From positions 368,501-432,500 of the forward strand of contig JARHVA010005354.1 in the NCBI GenBank assembly GCA_037957365.1: 64,000 bases of DNA. The letters run 5' to 3'. Both the position numbers and the translations under genes were made by a program. Positions 33,111 through 45,700 of the stretch are shown here, in pieces; positions within the stretch are counted from its first letter, which is position 1, and each line of letters begins with the position of its first letter. A model generated the notes under the pieces. That model saw only the letters and a list, made by a program, of their open reading frames with translations. It had not been told where the DNA came from and made no database searches. This DNA is from Torreya grandis. Taxonomy: Eukaryota; Streptophyta; Pinopsida; Cupressales; Taxaceae.

Positions 33111-34400
33111 ATCTTTATTAGGACTCCCAAGCTTTTAAGGGGTATTTTTCCTATGTTAGGCTTAGGTTTGCCTTAAGGGACTCTAATGGAAGAGAAATTA
33201 GGACATTATGTGGGGCCTTTCCTTTAGATACTTTGTACATGTTGTTTCTTTGAATTTATCACCCCATCACCCACAAAATTTTTGTTCTTATTGAAGATCT
33301 TGGATTTTCCTAATTTTTTTTTTGATTTTAAGTGTGTTCATTTCGATAATATATTTTGATGGTCCCTTTTTAAATAAGGGTTTTTTCTATCTGAATTCAT
33401 TTTTATATGATCTCGTCAAAGGTCTTGACAAATTGTAATTTTAATTGATACTTCAAATTTGTATTAAGGTTATCCATAAATATTTTAGCTAATTCCTTTT
33501 CAGGTATAGTATATCTTAATCATCTTACCAGGCTCTACCATCTTTATAAGAAATATACTAGGCTCTCCCTGCTTCATTATTTAGTATTATAGAGGTCAAT
33601 GATGGATATATCATGCTTTATAGAGAAGTGTCTAAAACTTTTCTCTATTAATTTTATAAAACTTGATATTGACCCTTTGGGCAAGCGCATGAACCATTCC
33701 AAAGTGGGTCATGTAAGACTCTTGGGAAATATCCCTAATAGACAAGCATCCTAATAGGCTACCTCATGAAAAGCTACACAAAACTCTTATACATGATCCC
33801 TATGGTCTCCCTTTCCCTAATATCTTTCAAATTTGGGTACCTCAAAGTGTGGAGGGAAGGGGATCTATAAAATACTCATATCCAATGGTGATGAACAAAA
33901 GTCTTTGTATTTGTATTTAAGAGCTTGAGATCATGGATCCATTTGTTGAAGGGTCTCTTTCATCATTTTCCATTCTTGGGCAAAGGTTGGGTCCCCAAGA
34001 GGATTGGTAGTTTTATTCTAACTACCTTAAGGGATATGAGTATTGTGTATATTATTGGCATTGTTGGTATTGCTAGAATTGTTGGCATTATTGGTGGTAT
34101 TAGTGTTAGTATTATTAGTATTATTTTATCTTGGAGATGGTGGGTGTTGATTGTAGAGTAGTAGGTTAATTTTTTGTGTCAATTGGTCAAGGTGATCCTC
34201 AATGATATCCTATCTCCTATTAGCCTCAGTGTGGTTGTTAGAAGGGGTTATGGGCATTCTTATTCTTCAACAAACCCATGGTCCATGTCTTCTTCTTCTT
34301 GGTGTATGTGATCAACATGTTGGTGTGGGGTGTTTAGACATGATGGATGGTGGAATAAGTTGTGTAAGAGGATATGATCAAAAGTGGAGGGTAGTGTGCC
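33111..34400 (-). pseudogene. gypsy-F gag core
   Basis: Minus frames: QEWKMMKETLQQMDP (33985-33945), a PPHFEVPKFERYYGKG block (33860-33800), then HALAQRVNIKFYKINREKF and KQGEPSIFLIKMVE, and FMDNLNTNLKYQLKLQFVKTFDEII near 33490-33410: Retrotrans_gag family core in its usual order. Upstream (34040-34130) an Asn/Thr-rich stretch is coded by an imperfect ATTGTTGGT-like triplet array. The frame is broken by many stops; the start codon is not identifiable, and the 34400 limit is approximate. Confidence 0.8.
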
Positions 34401-34499
34401 CCATATTTCTATGGATCATGCTAGGACATGATCATGATTTTCATATAAATAATGGTCAATGAGGTTCCTTACCTCATACTTATGGATGGGGTTATATAT

Positions 34500-36600
34500 T
34501 TCATTCTCTCCCCTAGGCATGTTCATGTCACTATGATTTTTTTCATATTTCTAAGTTGGGTCAATAATATACACTAATAGATTGTTATCTTGGTTGGAGC
34601 CTTATCCAATTTAGATTTGGGATCAGGTGTGGATGACAATTTGTGAAAGGGTGAAGAGATAAATTATGATGGATGAGATGAAAGTCTTTAAATAATACTT
34701 TCATCTAGAGATTGAATCACTAGTGGTCAAAATATGATGATATGAGAAAAATGGAATGACCAAGAATTACCAAAAAATAAAGTCCTTTAAGAAAGTAGTC
34801 TAACAAGGATGAAGGATGAGTGATAGGATCAAATAGATTTATCTACTATTAAATAGACAAGTTGATGGGTGATAGAGGACAAAGGTACTAGATAGAGATG
34901 AAGATAATGATGGGTGTTAGATTAGGATCTTATAATACTATGTATAGTGATAAATTGAAGTCAAGAAGATATGACAAATAATGATTTAAGGAAGATGGGT
35001 AACCACTAAGATCTTGATTTTAGGATGAAATCTAGTATTTAAAGAGAAAGGGATGGGTGGAAGATAAGAAATGTGAGATATGCAAGTAATTCATATATAA
35101 TTAATGAATGATTAGATAATAACCACTACCCAAGATGAATTATACCCAAATAGGAAGAATGGACGTGGATGAACTAGTTACCAAATAAAGGTGGGTGAAA
35201 TAGGTTCGGGGTTAGGTAGAGTAGTGATTATAGGTGATTTATATATAAAGTGATAGGATATGGATGAAAAAGGGGTCTTATCTGGTGGATTATGAGTAGA
35301 GAACAAATATGATGGCCAAGATAGTATGAGGTGGGTAACTAATTTACATGAATAGATAAGAGAGAATATGATATGCACAAACTAATTTATACAGATGTGA
35401 AGGGGAATTGTGAAGTAGATATGGGTAATATGGGTAGTAAATTGATAAATATAATATGAAATGGGGATGATAGACAAAAATAATTGAATAGGTAGGAAAT
35501 AAAATTGGTATATACAAACTCGAAAGATATTATTATATGAAGATATTGTAAGGTAGGAAGGGTAAATTAGTGGATAATAGCTATGGGAGACAGGCTATGT
35601 GGATAGAGTAATTATGAAAGGATATGATAATATAAGTTTAAGAGGGTGGATATGAGATAATATGATGGAAACTATGCAAATGGATATGAGGTGAGAATAT
35701 ATATTCAAACTAGTCTATAAAGATGAGAGAGTTGATCGTTATATGAAGGTGTGGTGAGGATAGTCACTATGTTCAATATGATGTGAGTGGATAGCGAGAT
35801 GTATATACAAAATAGATATGAGATATATAAATAAAAAGGATTTGGAGAGGAAAAATGTATAGAGGAGATGGATAATTATAGAATGAACAAGAAACTATAT
35901 GCAAATGCTATGGGATGGATTTAGAGGGGATGGTTACTATTGGATGAATGAAGGAGGATAGAGTAGATGTAATTATGTTATGGAATGGATATTTTTTTTT
36001 ATCAAAACATACAAAAAAGGGTATAAAATAGGGTGGATACTAAGTGCTATGGAATGGATATAGATGAGATAAATACTTATAGGATGAATGTGGGATGATA
36101 GATTGGATGTAATATGGATAGAGGGTATGAATACAATTATTAAATGGGGATGAGCAGTAAGTGGTATAGAATGAATATATATGATATGGATGCTATAGGG
36201 TGGATAAAAACATAGTTTGAAATGGGTATAAGGTAGTATGATAAAAATTGGTCACAAAAAAGGATATGACAAGGGGATGGTACTATATGAGGATGTTGTG
36301 GGATAAATAAGGAGATGTAGGAGATGGATTATATACTATGGATATAAAGAGATATGAAATGGATCTCTAAGGAAAATACTATATGAGGGGTGGATGGAAT
36401 GGAGATAGGATAAAAGGGAGATGGTTGACTAGTATAATATAAGTATCTAGGATGGGATAATGACCAAACAATGATAAAAAAAATAGGTACTATATGGAAA
36501 TTAGGTGTAAATATCAAAATGTCGAATGAAGGCAAGAGATGAGTGAGAAATAGATGATGAGAAATGATGATAGGATGATATGTGTTAACCCAGGGGTGTT
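34500..36600. repeat. Purine-rich, C-depleted degenerate repeat region
   Basis: For about 2.1 kb the plus strand is dominated by G, A and T with very few C. Short words such as GGGTGGA, ATGGATA, GATGGGTAA, TATACAAA and GGATGA recur with no fixed spacing, as if an old tandem array had decayed. The region lies upstream of gypsy-F gag (minus), in its leader or LTR. No coding assignment; the minus ORFs at 35178-35378 and 36329-36535 are by-products of the pyrimidine-rich strand. Confidence 0.7.
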
Positions 36601-37489
36601 ATAAGGTATCACACAAAAATATGGGTGTGGTCAACTCGGATAACAAGCAATATAGGTCTATTCACAACACTCAAACAACATGCAGAAGCATGATCCTAAA
36701 TTAGTAAGCTATAAGGGTGTGTAACCCAATGTCCATACCACATAAGGGATACATAGGTGAGGCTATAGGCTAGTGACCCATTATGTAATCTACTAAATCC
36801 TCTCAATCTTGCTTGCATATGATGGCTAATTTGATGTTTTTCCTACCTCCTACAATGGTACACTTGTCATGTTCAAAGTCTCATACTCTAAGGTATACAA
36901 AAGGATCTAGGTACATCCCCGATATACACAATGGTACTTTGGGGCCCAAGTCTATGTAGGAGGCTATATGTTTACCCTATGTCTTAGAGCTTGATTTTCC
37001 CTCACTCCATGAAACCCTTTATGGGGAATTTTGCTTAGGATATAGTGATAACTCTCCTAATATTTAGACTCCACCAAAACATAGAGTTTGGTTAGAGCAT
37101 AGTGGTAAAATCCATGAAACTAACCACTATGTACTAAGCCAATGCATGGTGATGAAATCCACACCATGTGTTATCCTAAAAGGGGGGTTTAACAAGTAAG
37201 AAAATGCACGATATGATTAATTAACCATTCTAATTACCTATATGTGATTACCATGATATGATGAATTATCAATAAGATAACACACACATAATAAAAAAAT
37301 TATATACAAAAATATTTTCCATAGTAAAAAGAGATATATACAAAATATAACAATATATCAAAAAATATAAATAAAAACTATGATAAAATGCTAAATGCCA
37401 CCCCTCCCTACAAGCATGAGAGTTAGAAATCTAATTAGGCTACCTAAATCTTGAAAGGTCCTATAACAAAAAGTGTTACTAGGCCTTGT
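36601..37489. other. Unassigned DNA, possible 5' LTR of gypsy-F
   Basis: Less skewed sequence between the purine-rich block and the truncated gypsy-G LTR. Part (36655-36735) resembles 26985-27065, in the same orientation, which is what LTRs of a minus-strand element in between would give. The match is patchy. A run AAAAGGGGGG sits at about 37178-37187. The right edge is a sharp junction with gypsy-G. Confidence 0.3.
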
Positions 37490-38402
37490 AGGTTAATCAC
37501 CATCAGAAATCCAACAATCCATCAATCATATCAGAGAGTCAACTTGTTTATACCTCTCCACCAAATTCTTAGGTACCATTACTCTATTGGAATAAAGCTA
37601 GATTCCACCAATAGGTTAAATACCTTAACCATCTACCCAATCAACTTCTGGTAAGACAAGTACTTATTTCTCAGTATTCATTTACTTTATTTCCATTTCA
37701 AAATAAACCTAGGTTTTACTCATGTATCAAAATCTATCTTTTGGATCTCTTCAATTAGCTTCTTTACCAACCTAGATCTATACATAGTAACCATCGATGG
37801 TCTGTCCAACCACCGATGGTCATCTTGACTGTCGATGGTTACCTTAACTACTAACAGTCAGCCCAATTACCAATGATCACTATGGTAGTGAAAACCAAAA
37901 AGCTAATTCCACCTACTTACACCCAATCAAACCTAGTTTTCTATGTCCCTACTTGTTCATAGACACCTTTCTAATTTTTTGAATCATACCCAAATCCTCT
38001 AGCACTAGTATTAATTAGTTTATCACTAATTTAATCATTTTTAGTATATTTTATTAGCAAGCATTTCTTATATTTAATTATAGTACCTTTGGCTTACTGA
38101 TGTAAGTACCTTCATTTTTGTTTAATAAACTTAATTATTTAAAATGTGTGGATTGATAGCTCTTAAGGAGGCTCTCACTTTTGGGATCTGATATCTCTAG
38201 CCAATCCACTCAGCTATCTGTCTAAAAAATAAGTTTTCTTTAGTGCTTTCTTATCTACATGTCATCCTCCCAAGCTAAAGAGGAGATCTTCACAATATTA
38301 TAATTTTAATGCATGAACAATCAAATAGGTTTTTCAAACATACCCATACTTAGTTTCTTCTTTTCCCTCTTTCCAATAATAAGCAAGAAATTCATTAAAA
38401 CA
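37490..38402 (+). repeat. gypsy-G 5' LTR, left part missing
   Basis: Aligns with 52706-53600 along its length; the 452 bases corresponding to 52254-52705 are absent. Ends TTAAAACA at 38402. Contains a five-unit cluster of a 19-bp repeat (37789-37883). Confidence 0.9.
37789..37883 (+). repeat. 19-bp tandem repeat, five units (5' LTR of gypsy-G)
   Basis: Five adjoining units in exact 19-base register, starting at 37789, 37808, 37827, 37846 and 37865. First unit: AACCATCGATGGTCTGTCC. The core of the better units is the palindrome ACCATCGATGGT. Confidence 0.92.
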
Positions 38403-38425
38403 TTTTGGCATGCTCGATGGGACCC
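38403..38425 (+). promoter_or_regulatory. gypsy-G primer-binding site
   Basis: TTTTGGCATGCTCGATGGGA and three more C follow the LTR end directly. Position fits a PBS starting TGG; I did not identify the tRNA. Confidence 0.65.
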
Positions 38426-39130
38426 TTGTGTCTTTACTTGGGTTCTTATTTGTTTGCATTCTCTCTCTATTCTATACTCATTAACAAAATCAAAAGTTTA
38501 TTTTGGGCTTAAAATTAAGTGCATACATTGAATGCTTGAAATTTTAGTTCACATAACTTAAAAATGAAACCAATCTATCGTAACTTCACTCTTTGTTTCA
38601 CACACTCAACCAAACCACTCTCACTAATTAAAAATCAAACAAACTTGAGTTAAGGCCCAACTAAGATTTCATCACCTAGCAGTAACCCTACCCTTTCCTA
38701 ATGATCTTACTTGGAGGTCACTACCAAGGGGAGAACTAACTCAGCTCTCTAGTTGAGTATAATCTCTATATATCAATATATATTGGCTAAGCTCCTGATA
38801 CCATTATCACTATGGTGTGCGAAGTGAGGGGGTAGGCCCCAATACCAAGCCACATATTGATTCCAATATATATTCCTTTTGAGTTCCTAAACACAACCTG
38901 AAACCAACCTTAGACTACCTTTTTAGTACCCACTCTATAAACCATTTTCAATCACACACCTTCTTAAGGCATAAAACAAAAGTGAGATTAATTAAAGCTT
39001 TATTTCTTAACGTATCTTTTAGAGTGTGATTTTATTCATTTGATCATTTTATTTTCTTCTCTTTGTTTAAGTAGTAATTTTGTTTGTGATTTCTATCTCC
39101 CCTCTCTCATATGGTTCTCACTCACCAACA
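38426..39130 (+). other. gypsy-G leader
   Basis: About 700 bases without coding signals between PBS and gag; pyrimidine-rich at the start. Confidence 0.6.
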
Positions 39131-40660
39131 ATGAAGAGACCTTGTGGAGAAAAACCCATCATCAAGCCAACCTAATTCTTCTACCTCTTCATCCATGGAC
39201 TATGTTTCCAAGCCAATATACTCTCCTCACCCCTTAGGAAGTCTTACTTTCCCTCGGGAGGTTACTCAAGGAGATGTGAATTTTACTTCTTTCCTAGATA
39301 ATAATCCCATAACCTTGAAACATTATCTCACAACCACGTCAACCATTAACTACCCAAGCCTCCTCATCAGCTAAAAACACCTTTGAGACTATCATAAAAG
39401 ACCAACCTAAACTACCACTGCCCTTATACCTTCTACTCCAAATAACCACTCCTCCATAATAGGAGTGCCTACCTCTAACACTACCAACATTCCTTTAGCC
39501 ACCTCAAATACATCAACCCCTACTTTGCTTCAAAGCCTTTTGGTGTCCATACCCTTTACCCTACCACCTATTAGTACAAGGGTCACCACCCTTCCATTTG
39601 TCACCAACCCAAATACCACTTCTATCTAATAAGCACCCCTTGGACCATCCTTTGGATACATCCCTAACCTAAAATGGAATGTACCCACTACTCGACCACC
39701 TACAATAACCTACCCTTATGTATCTTCCACATAGCCAATGACATACACTTATCAATATATCGCAGCCTCCTAACCTTCCACCCACTATCAACATGTCTCC
39801 CAACCACCACAACAATATGCATCTTATAACCCTTCAAGTGCACAACCCCAAGCAAACCTAATAAAAAATCTTATGGATAAGATGACCACATTAGAGTTAT
39901 ATATTTTAGGTTTTGATAACATCTTGTTGTATGACAAAATCTATAATGAGCCCATCCATCCATCTATACCTATCAAGACATATTTTCCCTAATGGGAACT
40001 TCCCAAGTTCTCTAAATTTCAAAGTAAGGAGGATCACAAAAAACATCTTAGGGAATTTAGACATGATTTCTATCTCATCACCTATGATGATGCACTTATT
40101 CTCCACACCTCTCCAATGTCCCTAGTTAGTCTGGCATTGGATTGGTATAGTGCCATACCTAAGAACTCCATTTTGTATTTCACGTACCTATCTCAAAACT
40201 TCGTGGACCACTTTTCCATAAATATCTCCAATAAAGTTTCTATCAATGACCTCTATCCTATCTAGTAGTTTGAGGATGAATCCATTGCTAGTTTTTTGGC
40301 TTGTTAGAGGAGCTTGACTAACCAAATCTCCTTTTCCTTACCTCAACCTAAAATTAGAAATCTCTTTTCTTAGGCATGTGCCAAGCATATCTCCTCTACA
40401 CTACATGTCTAAAGATTGCAAACCTTTGATGAAATTTTTACCATGGCACATAAGTTAGATAATAGAGCCATTGACAAGGGAAAGCTAAAGCTCAAAAATA
40501 AGAATTTAACCTATAAAACCAATGAGACTTCTTCCTCCAAGTCAAGCAACCAGTCTAATACCAATACCAAGAGCAAAGGAAACACAAATGTAGTTATCTT
40601 AAAAGTTGCTCCTCTACCTTCTGTCAACCAATCTGATTCCTCTATTTTCTCAAATTAAAA
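39131..40660 (+). pseudogene. gypsy-G gag core
   Basis: An N-terminal Ser/Pro/Thr-rich part (open frame 39144-39374) and a Pro-rich stretch full of stops lead to the Gag core at about 39865-40400: MDKMTTLELYILGFDN, LPKFSKFQSKEDHKKHLREFRHDFYLITYDDALIL, SLALDWYSAIPKNSI, FVDHFSINISNKVSINDLYPI, FEDESIASFLAC. This matches Retrotrans_gag blocks (KFxGxxDPxxHLxxF.., ALxWYxxLP, F..HFS.N, LRQxxxESxxxFxxR). The tail 40416-40658 is Lys/Ser/Asn-rich. Confidence 0.85.
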
Positions 40661-42960
40661 CATGAGGAGCCAAACCCAGAATGACCAAAATCAATTCACC
40701 CGACTTGGATAATCCTATGCTTCTGTCTTGAAAAAGTTATTAAAAGAAAACATCATTCAAATTCCTCCTATCAAACCTCCTTAAAAGCTTTATGCCTCTC
40801 ATCTTGTACCTAGTTGGTTCAATGAGAATGATCTATGTGACTTTCATTATGTTATAGGACATGACACTAGTAGGTGCAATACCTTCAAGAGCCTTATCCA
40901 ATCCCTCATTGACAAGGGGGCAATTATATTGGATAACCATAGTGCACCATCAAACCAGTCCCTTGATATATTTAGGCAACCCTTCCCAAACCATGCTTCT
41001 ACCAAAAATGAGAGTTAAAACATCAAATGCTCTCATGATACCCATACAGTTAACATGGTTCTTGACATAGTCATTGCTAAAGATCTTATTGACCAACCTA
41101 TTTTTCCCTTACCCTCTCCACTTATTGAGGTATTAAAATTACCTTCGCCCCATTCAAAAACCCAAATTGTGTAAAAACCATCCTCTCCCCCTCCACTTAT
41201 TAAGGTAATGAAGCCACTAGCCTCCCTTTTAACTGATATACTGAAATAACCAACCATCATCGGATCACCTTCACCTTTAACTACTGAGAAAACCACTCCC
41301 CCTTCAAAAATCAATCCTGAGGAGGAAACCCCCATGTCTAATCCTACCATATATGAGACACCTATCTCAACCTCACATCCTTTGATTAAGGAAGAGGATG
41401 AGGTTACCATACCTATGTCTCCACATGGGGGCTTATCTTTTAGGTCTACTATTTAGGGAATTAAACCAACCTACAAGCCATTCTCTAGGCAAGTGTAAAA
41501 ATTGGAATTTATCTCTAACCCAAACATAGATCATGCCACCTTATGGTAGTAATTAGGGTTACCTTATATCACCAAGTAATAAACTCCAATCCATAACTTT
41601 AGTATACCAACCCATTACTTTTTCCATCTGAGTTTCTACCATATAAATTACTTTTACCAATATAATAATTCCTCAACTATCTAAGACACTTAGACCCCAA
41701 GAAATTATGTCAACTTATTATACCAAACCAATCAAAAACCTTGGTATCTTCCCTACATAAAGCCTTAGTCACCCTTTGGTGAAGGTAGACCTAACCTCTT
41801 CAAACCCAACCACCAAACACTAGATCGAAGAAACCAAAGAGGTCAAGCCAAAAAAAGTCTATAAGGCTTAAATTTCACCTCCCGCAACCTTACCCTCCAT
41901 TATGGGGCCTCATGCCTCTACCTTGAGTAGGAAGCTAATTGCCTCTACCAAAACCCCACCACCCCTTTTGGTTATAACTTCACTGTTTCTCTTTGATGCA
42001 CCTCTTTTCACCATGACAATAATAAATAAGATACCTAATTTATAATATTCCACCTCTAGCTCATCAACCTCATTTCCTAAATATAAGCCATCAACCAAGC
42101 ATACCACTCTACCCAAAACACCTACCACCAAACCTAGTTCCAAACAAACTCCTAATTTAACCACCAAATCAAAAACTGCTAAACCTTTCCATCTCTATGA
42201 GAATCTTACTCAATCATTTTCCATAAGTTATTTTAAACTTATTGTTTATCCTTACCTCCCATCAGACCCTTTGACCCTTTTCCTCCAAAGCCCATCTAGT
42301 ACAATGAACACCATGTGTGTTCTTATCATAAAACACCTAAACATGATACAGATAATTGTAAGGCTTTCGAGACCATTATCCATTGGCTTTATGATGAGGA
42401 TGATTTATTAGCATAAAAACCTCCTATGAACCCCATACCAATCCAACCAATAACCATACCTACCCAATGCTCACCTACTCTTCCACTCTCACCTAAGAGT
42501 AAAGATGAGTATAAACAATCTACCACTTCGACTTCTTCTATCCATTCTATCAACATGGTCACAAGATCATAGTATAAGGATAAAGGGAAGGATAAGGTTT
42601 CCATTCCTTATATTTACCCCTCTTCGAACTCCCAATGAAACCACATCCAACTATCTCCATCTTCAACCAGACCCAAGGTGTCTATTTTAGGTGCCTCCCA
42701 ATCTAACCCTTTAGAATTTATTTGAAGAGTTATCCTCAAGCAACTTCATTATACCCCAGTGAAAATGAGCTTGTATGAGTTGATCTCTACCTCTCCCCAT
42801 CACCACCAAGAACAAATAGATGATTTATAATCCATTGAGGCCCAACCTAAGAACCCCCAGCCTATAGCAACCTTTGTTGGTGCCCTTCAAATTTCCAACC
42901 TTGTTACCTTTAAGGATTTAGAAATATGTTTCATCCACCCTGAGGACCTATATCCCTAAC
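40661..42960 (+). pseudogene. gypsy-G gag C-terminus with two zinc knuckles and Pro-rich spacer
   Basis: First knuckle at 40836-40877: CDFHYVIGHDTSRC, followed by NTFKSLIQSLIDKGAI. A Pro/Ser/Thr-rich spacer of about 1.4 kb follows. The second knuckle at 42318-42359 is CSYHKTPKHDTDNC, followed by KAFETIIHWLYDEDDLL. Both are Tat-type C-x2-H...H-D-T-x2-C motifs with the same following helix, so the element seems to carry the knuckle module twice. The region before the protease (42860-42990) includes IATFVGALQISNLVTF. Confidence 0.82.
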
Positions 42961-44150
42961 TCTTTATTACTACTTACATTAACCAAACCTACATCAAACA
43001 TGTATTGATTGATGGGGGATCTAGCATTAACATCATCTCCTCTCATACCTACAACCAACTCAACTTACTAGAAAATATCACGTTTGAATCCTTAATTGTC
43101 CTTCACTCTTTGAATGATACCATGGCCACTACCTTGGGTACTAGCTTATTTCATATCCGTGTAGGAGCTCACATGCTCCTTAAATTTTTTTATGTTTTAT
43201 AAGGTGAATTATAATACAAATTTTTATTGGAATGACCTTGGATTTGCTCTATGGATTGCATTCCCTCTTCCCTCCACCATTGCATTAAGTTTAAGCATGA
43301 AATCTAGGTCATCACCATCCAAGCTAACCCAAGTCATTTCTCAACATGAAATATGACCTATCACCCTAATGATGCCCTCATATCCCCATAAAACATACCC
43401 TCAACTTCTAAAACTTAACTGTCAACCACCAAAGTGGATATCATATCCCCTTCTACCAATGAAGTGTCAACTAACTCATCTATCCCCTCTAATCAGATCC
43501 CTATCATAGATATTTGGGAGTCAATATTATAATACCTTAATTTTGGGGAGTATCACCTTTTAACCCTTAACACTTTCCCTACTCATGAGTATAGGCACTC
43601 AATAACCAATTGGGATATGACCCTAATGTCAGAAATATCATTCTTTTTAGACCTCCCCACTATTAGACCTACTTTATCTATGGGGGACTTGACAAATCCC
43701 TTAGTGCTTATACCACCTCTCTTCTACCTCAAACATTCATAATCAATTTATCTTACCTAGATAAATGAAACTTCACCAAGACATACCTTCATTGGTGTGC
43801 TTGGAAAGGCTTCCATCTTGGGTGATATGAGCATCGCCCACATAAATTAGTCACCATTAAAACCAAGAAGTCACACAAGAAGCACATACTTGGTTTCATC
43901 TTACCTAATAAGAAGAAATACAAACAATCCACTACTACCATTGTTGAAGGAGATGACACTTCCTCATCGACCTCACCTCCACTTGCATATGAGGATGATG
44001 ACATCATCCCACCTAGCTTTTTTTTTCATCAACATGAGCAACTTTGGACCCCTAAGTTATCAGAAGGAAGGGGTGGCTATAACCATCCCTTTAACCCACC
44101 CTAAAATGATAGGAGAAGACTCTCTTATCATTAACACTTTTTAGTGCCAA
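42961..44150 (+). pseudogene. gypsy-G aspartic protease and linker
   Basis: The open frame 43005-43202 starts just inside IKHVLIDGGSSINIISSHTYNQLNL, with D-G-G-S at 43011-43022; then SLNDTMATTLGTSLFHIRVG. A shifted frame gives the PWI...DCIPSSLHHCIKFKHE end near 43235-43300. A linker with open frame 43890-44144 on another frame and many stops follows, including LVSSYLIRRNTNN-type sequence without known motifs. Confidence 0.85.
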
Positions 44151-45220
44151 GATGATGATTCTATTCTCACATACTTTGGTGTAATGGTTTCTTTAATCCA
44201 CAAATCCATTCCTCCTGAACCTTCGACCATGTTGAGTGAATTCACCATAGATATCAACTTGGGTACTCTAGATAACCTCTACATTGTCAAAATTGGCTAA
44301 TCATTGAATTCTAAGAAACTTTAGGACTTCCCCTCTTTCCTTCAAGTCTACATCATAGCCTTTTCTTGGTCTTATAACGACATGCCTGATATTGACCCTA
44401 TTATTGCTACCCATAACATAGTCACTCACTATGATTCCAAACTTGTCAAAAACAAGTTATAATGTATGAATCCCCATATATCCCTTCATCAAATAAAATC
44501 TTTAACATCTTGTATCTATCAACTTTATACAACCCATTTAATACCCCCAATGGGTCTCAAATGTTGTACCCATCAACAAAACCATAGGGGGACTATGCAT
44601 TTTTGTGGACTTTTATGACCTCAACCTTTCTTTCCCTAAATATTATTTCCCTCTATGAAGCATCGACCAACTTGTTGATCTTATAACTAGCCATGAGATA
44701 TTATCTCTTATGAATATGTTCTTGAGTTACTCAGATCTTAATCATTTTTGAAGATCAACATAAAACTACCTTTACCACCCCATGGGGAACCTTTTGCTAT
44801 AGAGTCATGCCTTTTAAACTAAAGAATATTGGTACAACCTACCAATGTGTAATGACCTATATCTTCCATGACCTCATCCATAAGATTATCAAGGAATATG
44901 TGGATGACCTTCTCAAAAAATCCAATCTTTGAAAGGGTCACTTGGCCATTCTTAAGGTCATCTTTGAACACCTTACCCATTACAATGTTTGCCTAAACCA
45001 TAATAAGTGAATTTTTGGGGTATTATCAATAAATATGATTAGTTTTATTATTTCCCTTTACAACATCAAAGTTGATCCCACTAAGATCAAGTCCTTCCTT
45101 GATATGATTCCTCTAGCCAACCTTAAGGAGCTTCATAGCTCGTAGGAAAAGCTGCAATCCATTCATCATTTTATTTCCCAAATTTTAGATTAGTGTTAAC
45201 CATTTCACCACATCCTGAAG
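44151..45220 (+). pseudogene. gypsy-G reverse transcriptase
   Basis: Broken frames give WVSNVVPI-type lead (44555-44580), the VDFYDLNLS motif near 44610-44635, TPWGTFCYRVMPFKLKNIGTTYQ (44770-44840), and an intact YVDD box (KEYVDDLLKKS, about 44894-44925). FGVLSINMISFIISLYNIKVDPTKIKSFLDM follows near 45015-45100. Motif order and residues are those of Ty3/gypsy RT, at lower conservation than gypsy-D or F. Confidence 0.88.
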
Positions 45221-45700
45221 AAGGTTGTGTCTTTCAAGTGGAATATCAACTATCAAAAAGCCTTTAATTCAGTCAAAAATTACCTTTTGTCACCATATAT
45301 CCTCACCCCTTACAAGGATGACTAACCTTTCTACTTATATATCTTTACCATCGACCATTCCTTAGAATAAATGATAGATCACTAAGACAAACAACATAGA
45401 GAGTAAGTCATATACTACATTAGTTTCAATATTTTAGAATACAAGACTTAGTATACCCATACCAAGAAACTTTTCTTAACCTTAATCTTCTTGGCTACCG
45501 AACTTTGCCACTACCTTCTTAACCATAAAACCTATGTCATAACCAAGACCAACCAACTCAAGTACATACACTCCAAGCCATACCAAAACTATTGTATGGA
45601 CAAGTGGCTCATGCTTTTATAAAAAATTGACCTTGAGTTCCTCCAACAAAAGTCAATCAAAGGGCAAGTCATTGTCTACTAGCTAGTTGAAGGACTTTTA
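45221..45700 (+). pseudogene. gypsy-G RNase H
   Basis: SFKWNINYQKAFNSVKNYL then PYKDD...PFYLYIFTIDHSL near 45315-45370, matching the connection domain and the start of RT-linked RNase H (YIxATDxxIG); then VIYYISFNILEYKT near 45410-45435 and TELCHYLLNHKTYVITKTN. The catalytic Asp block is degraded. Confidence 0.82.

Noticed and set aside
33925..34462. Plus-strand ORFs with hydrophobic stretches, looking like membrane proteins
   Set aside because: Antisense to gypsy-F gag; the Ile/Val-rich look comes from the complement of an Asn/Thr triplet array.
41033..42604. Gly/Val-rich minus-strand ORFs (125, 85 and 71 codons)
   Set aside because: Complement of the Pro/Thr-rich Gag spacer of gypsy-G; the composition explains the open frames.
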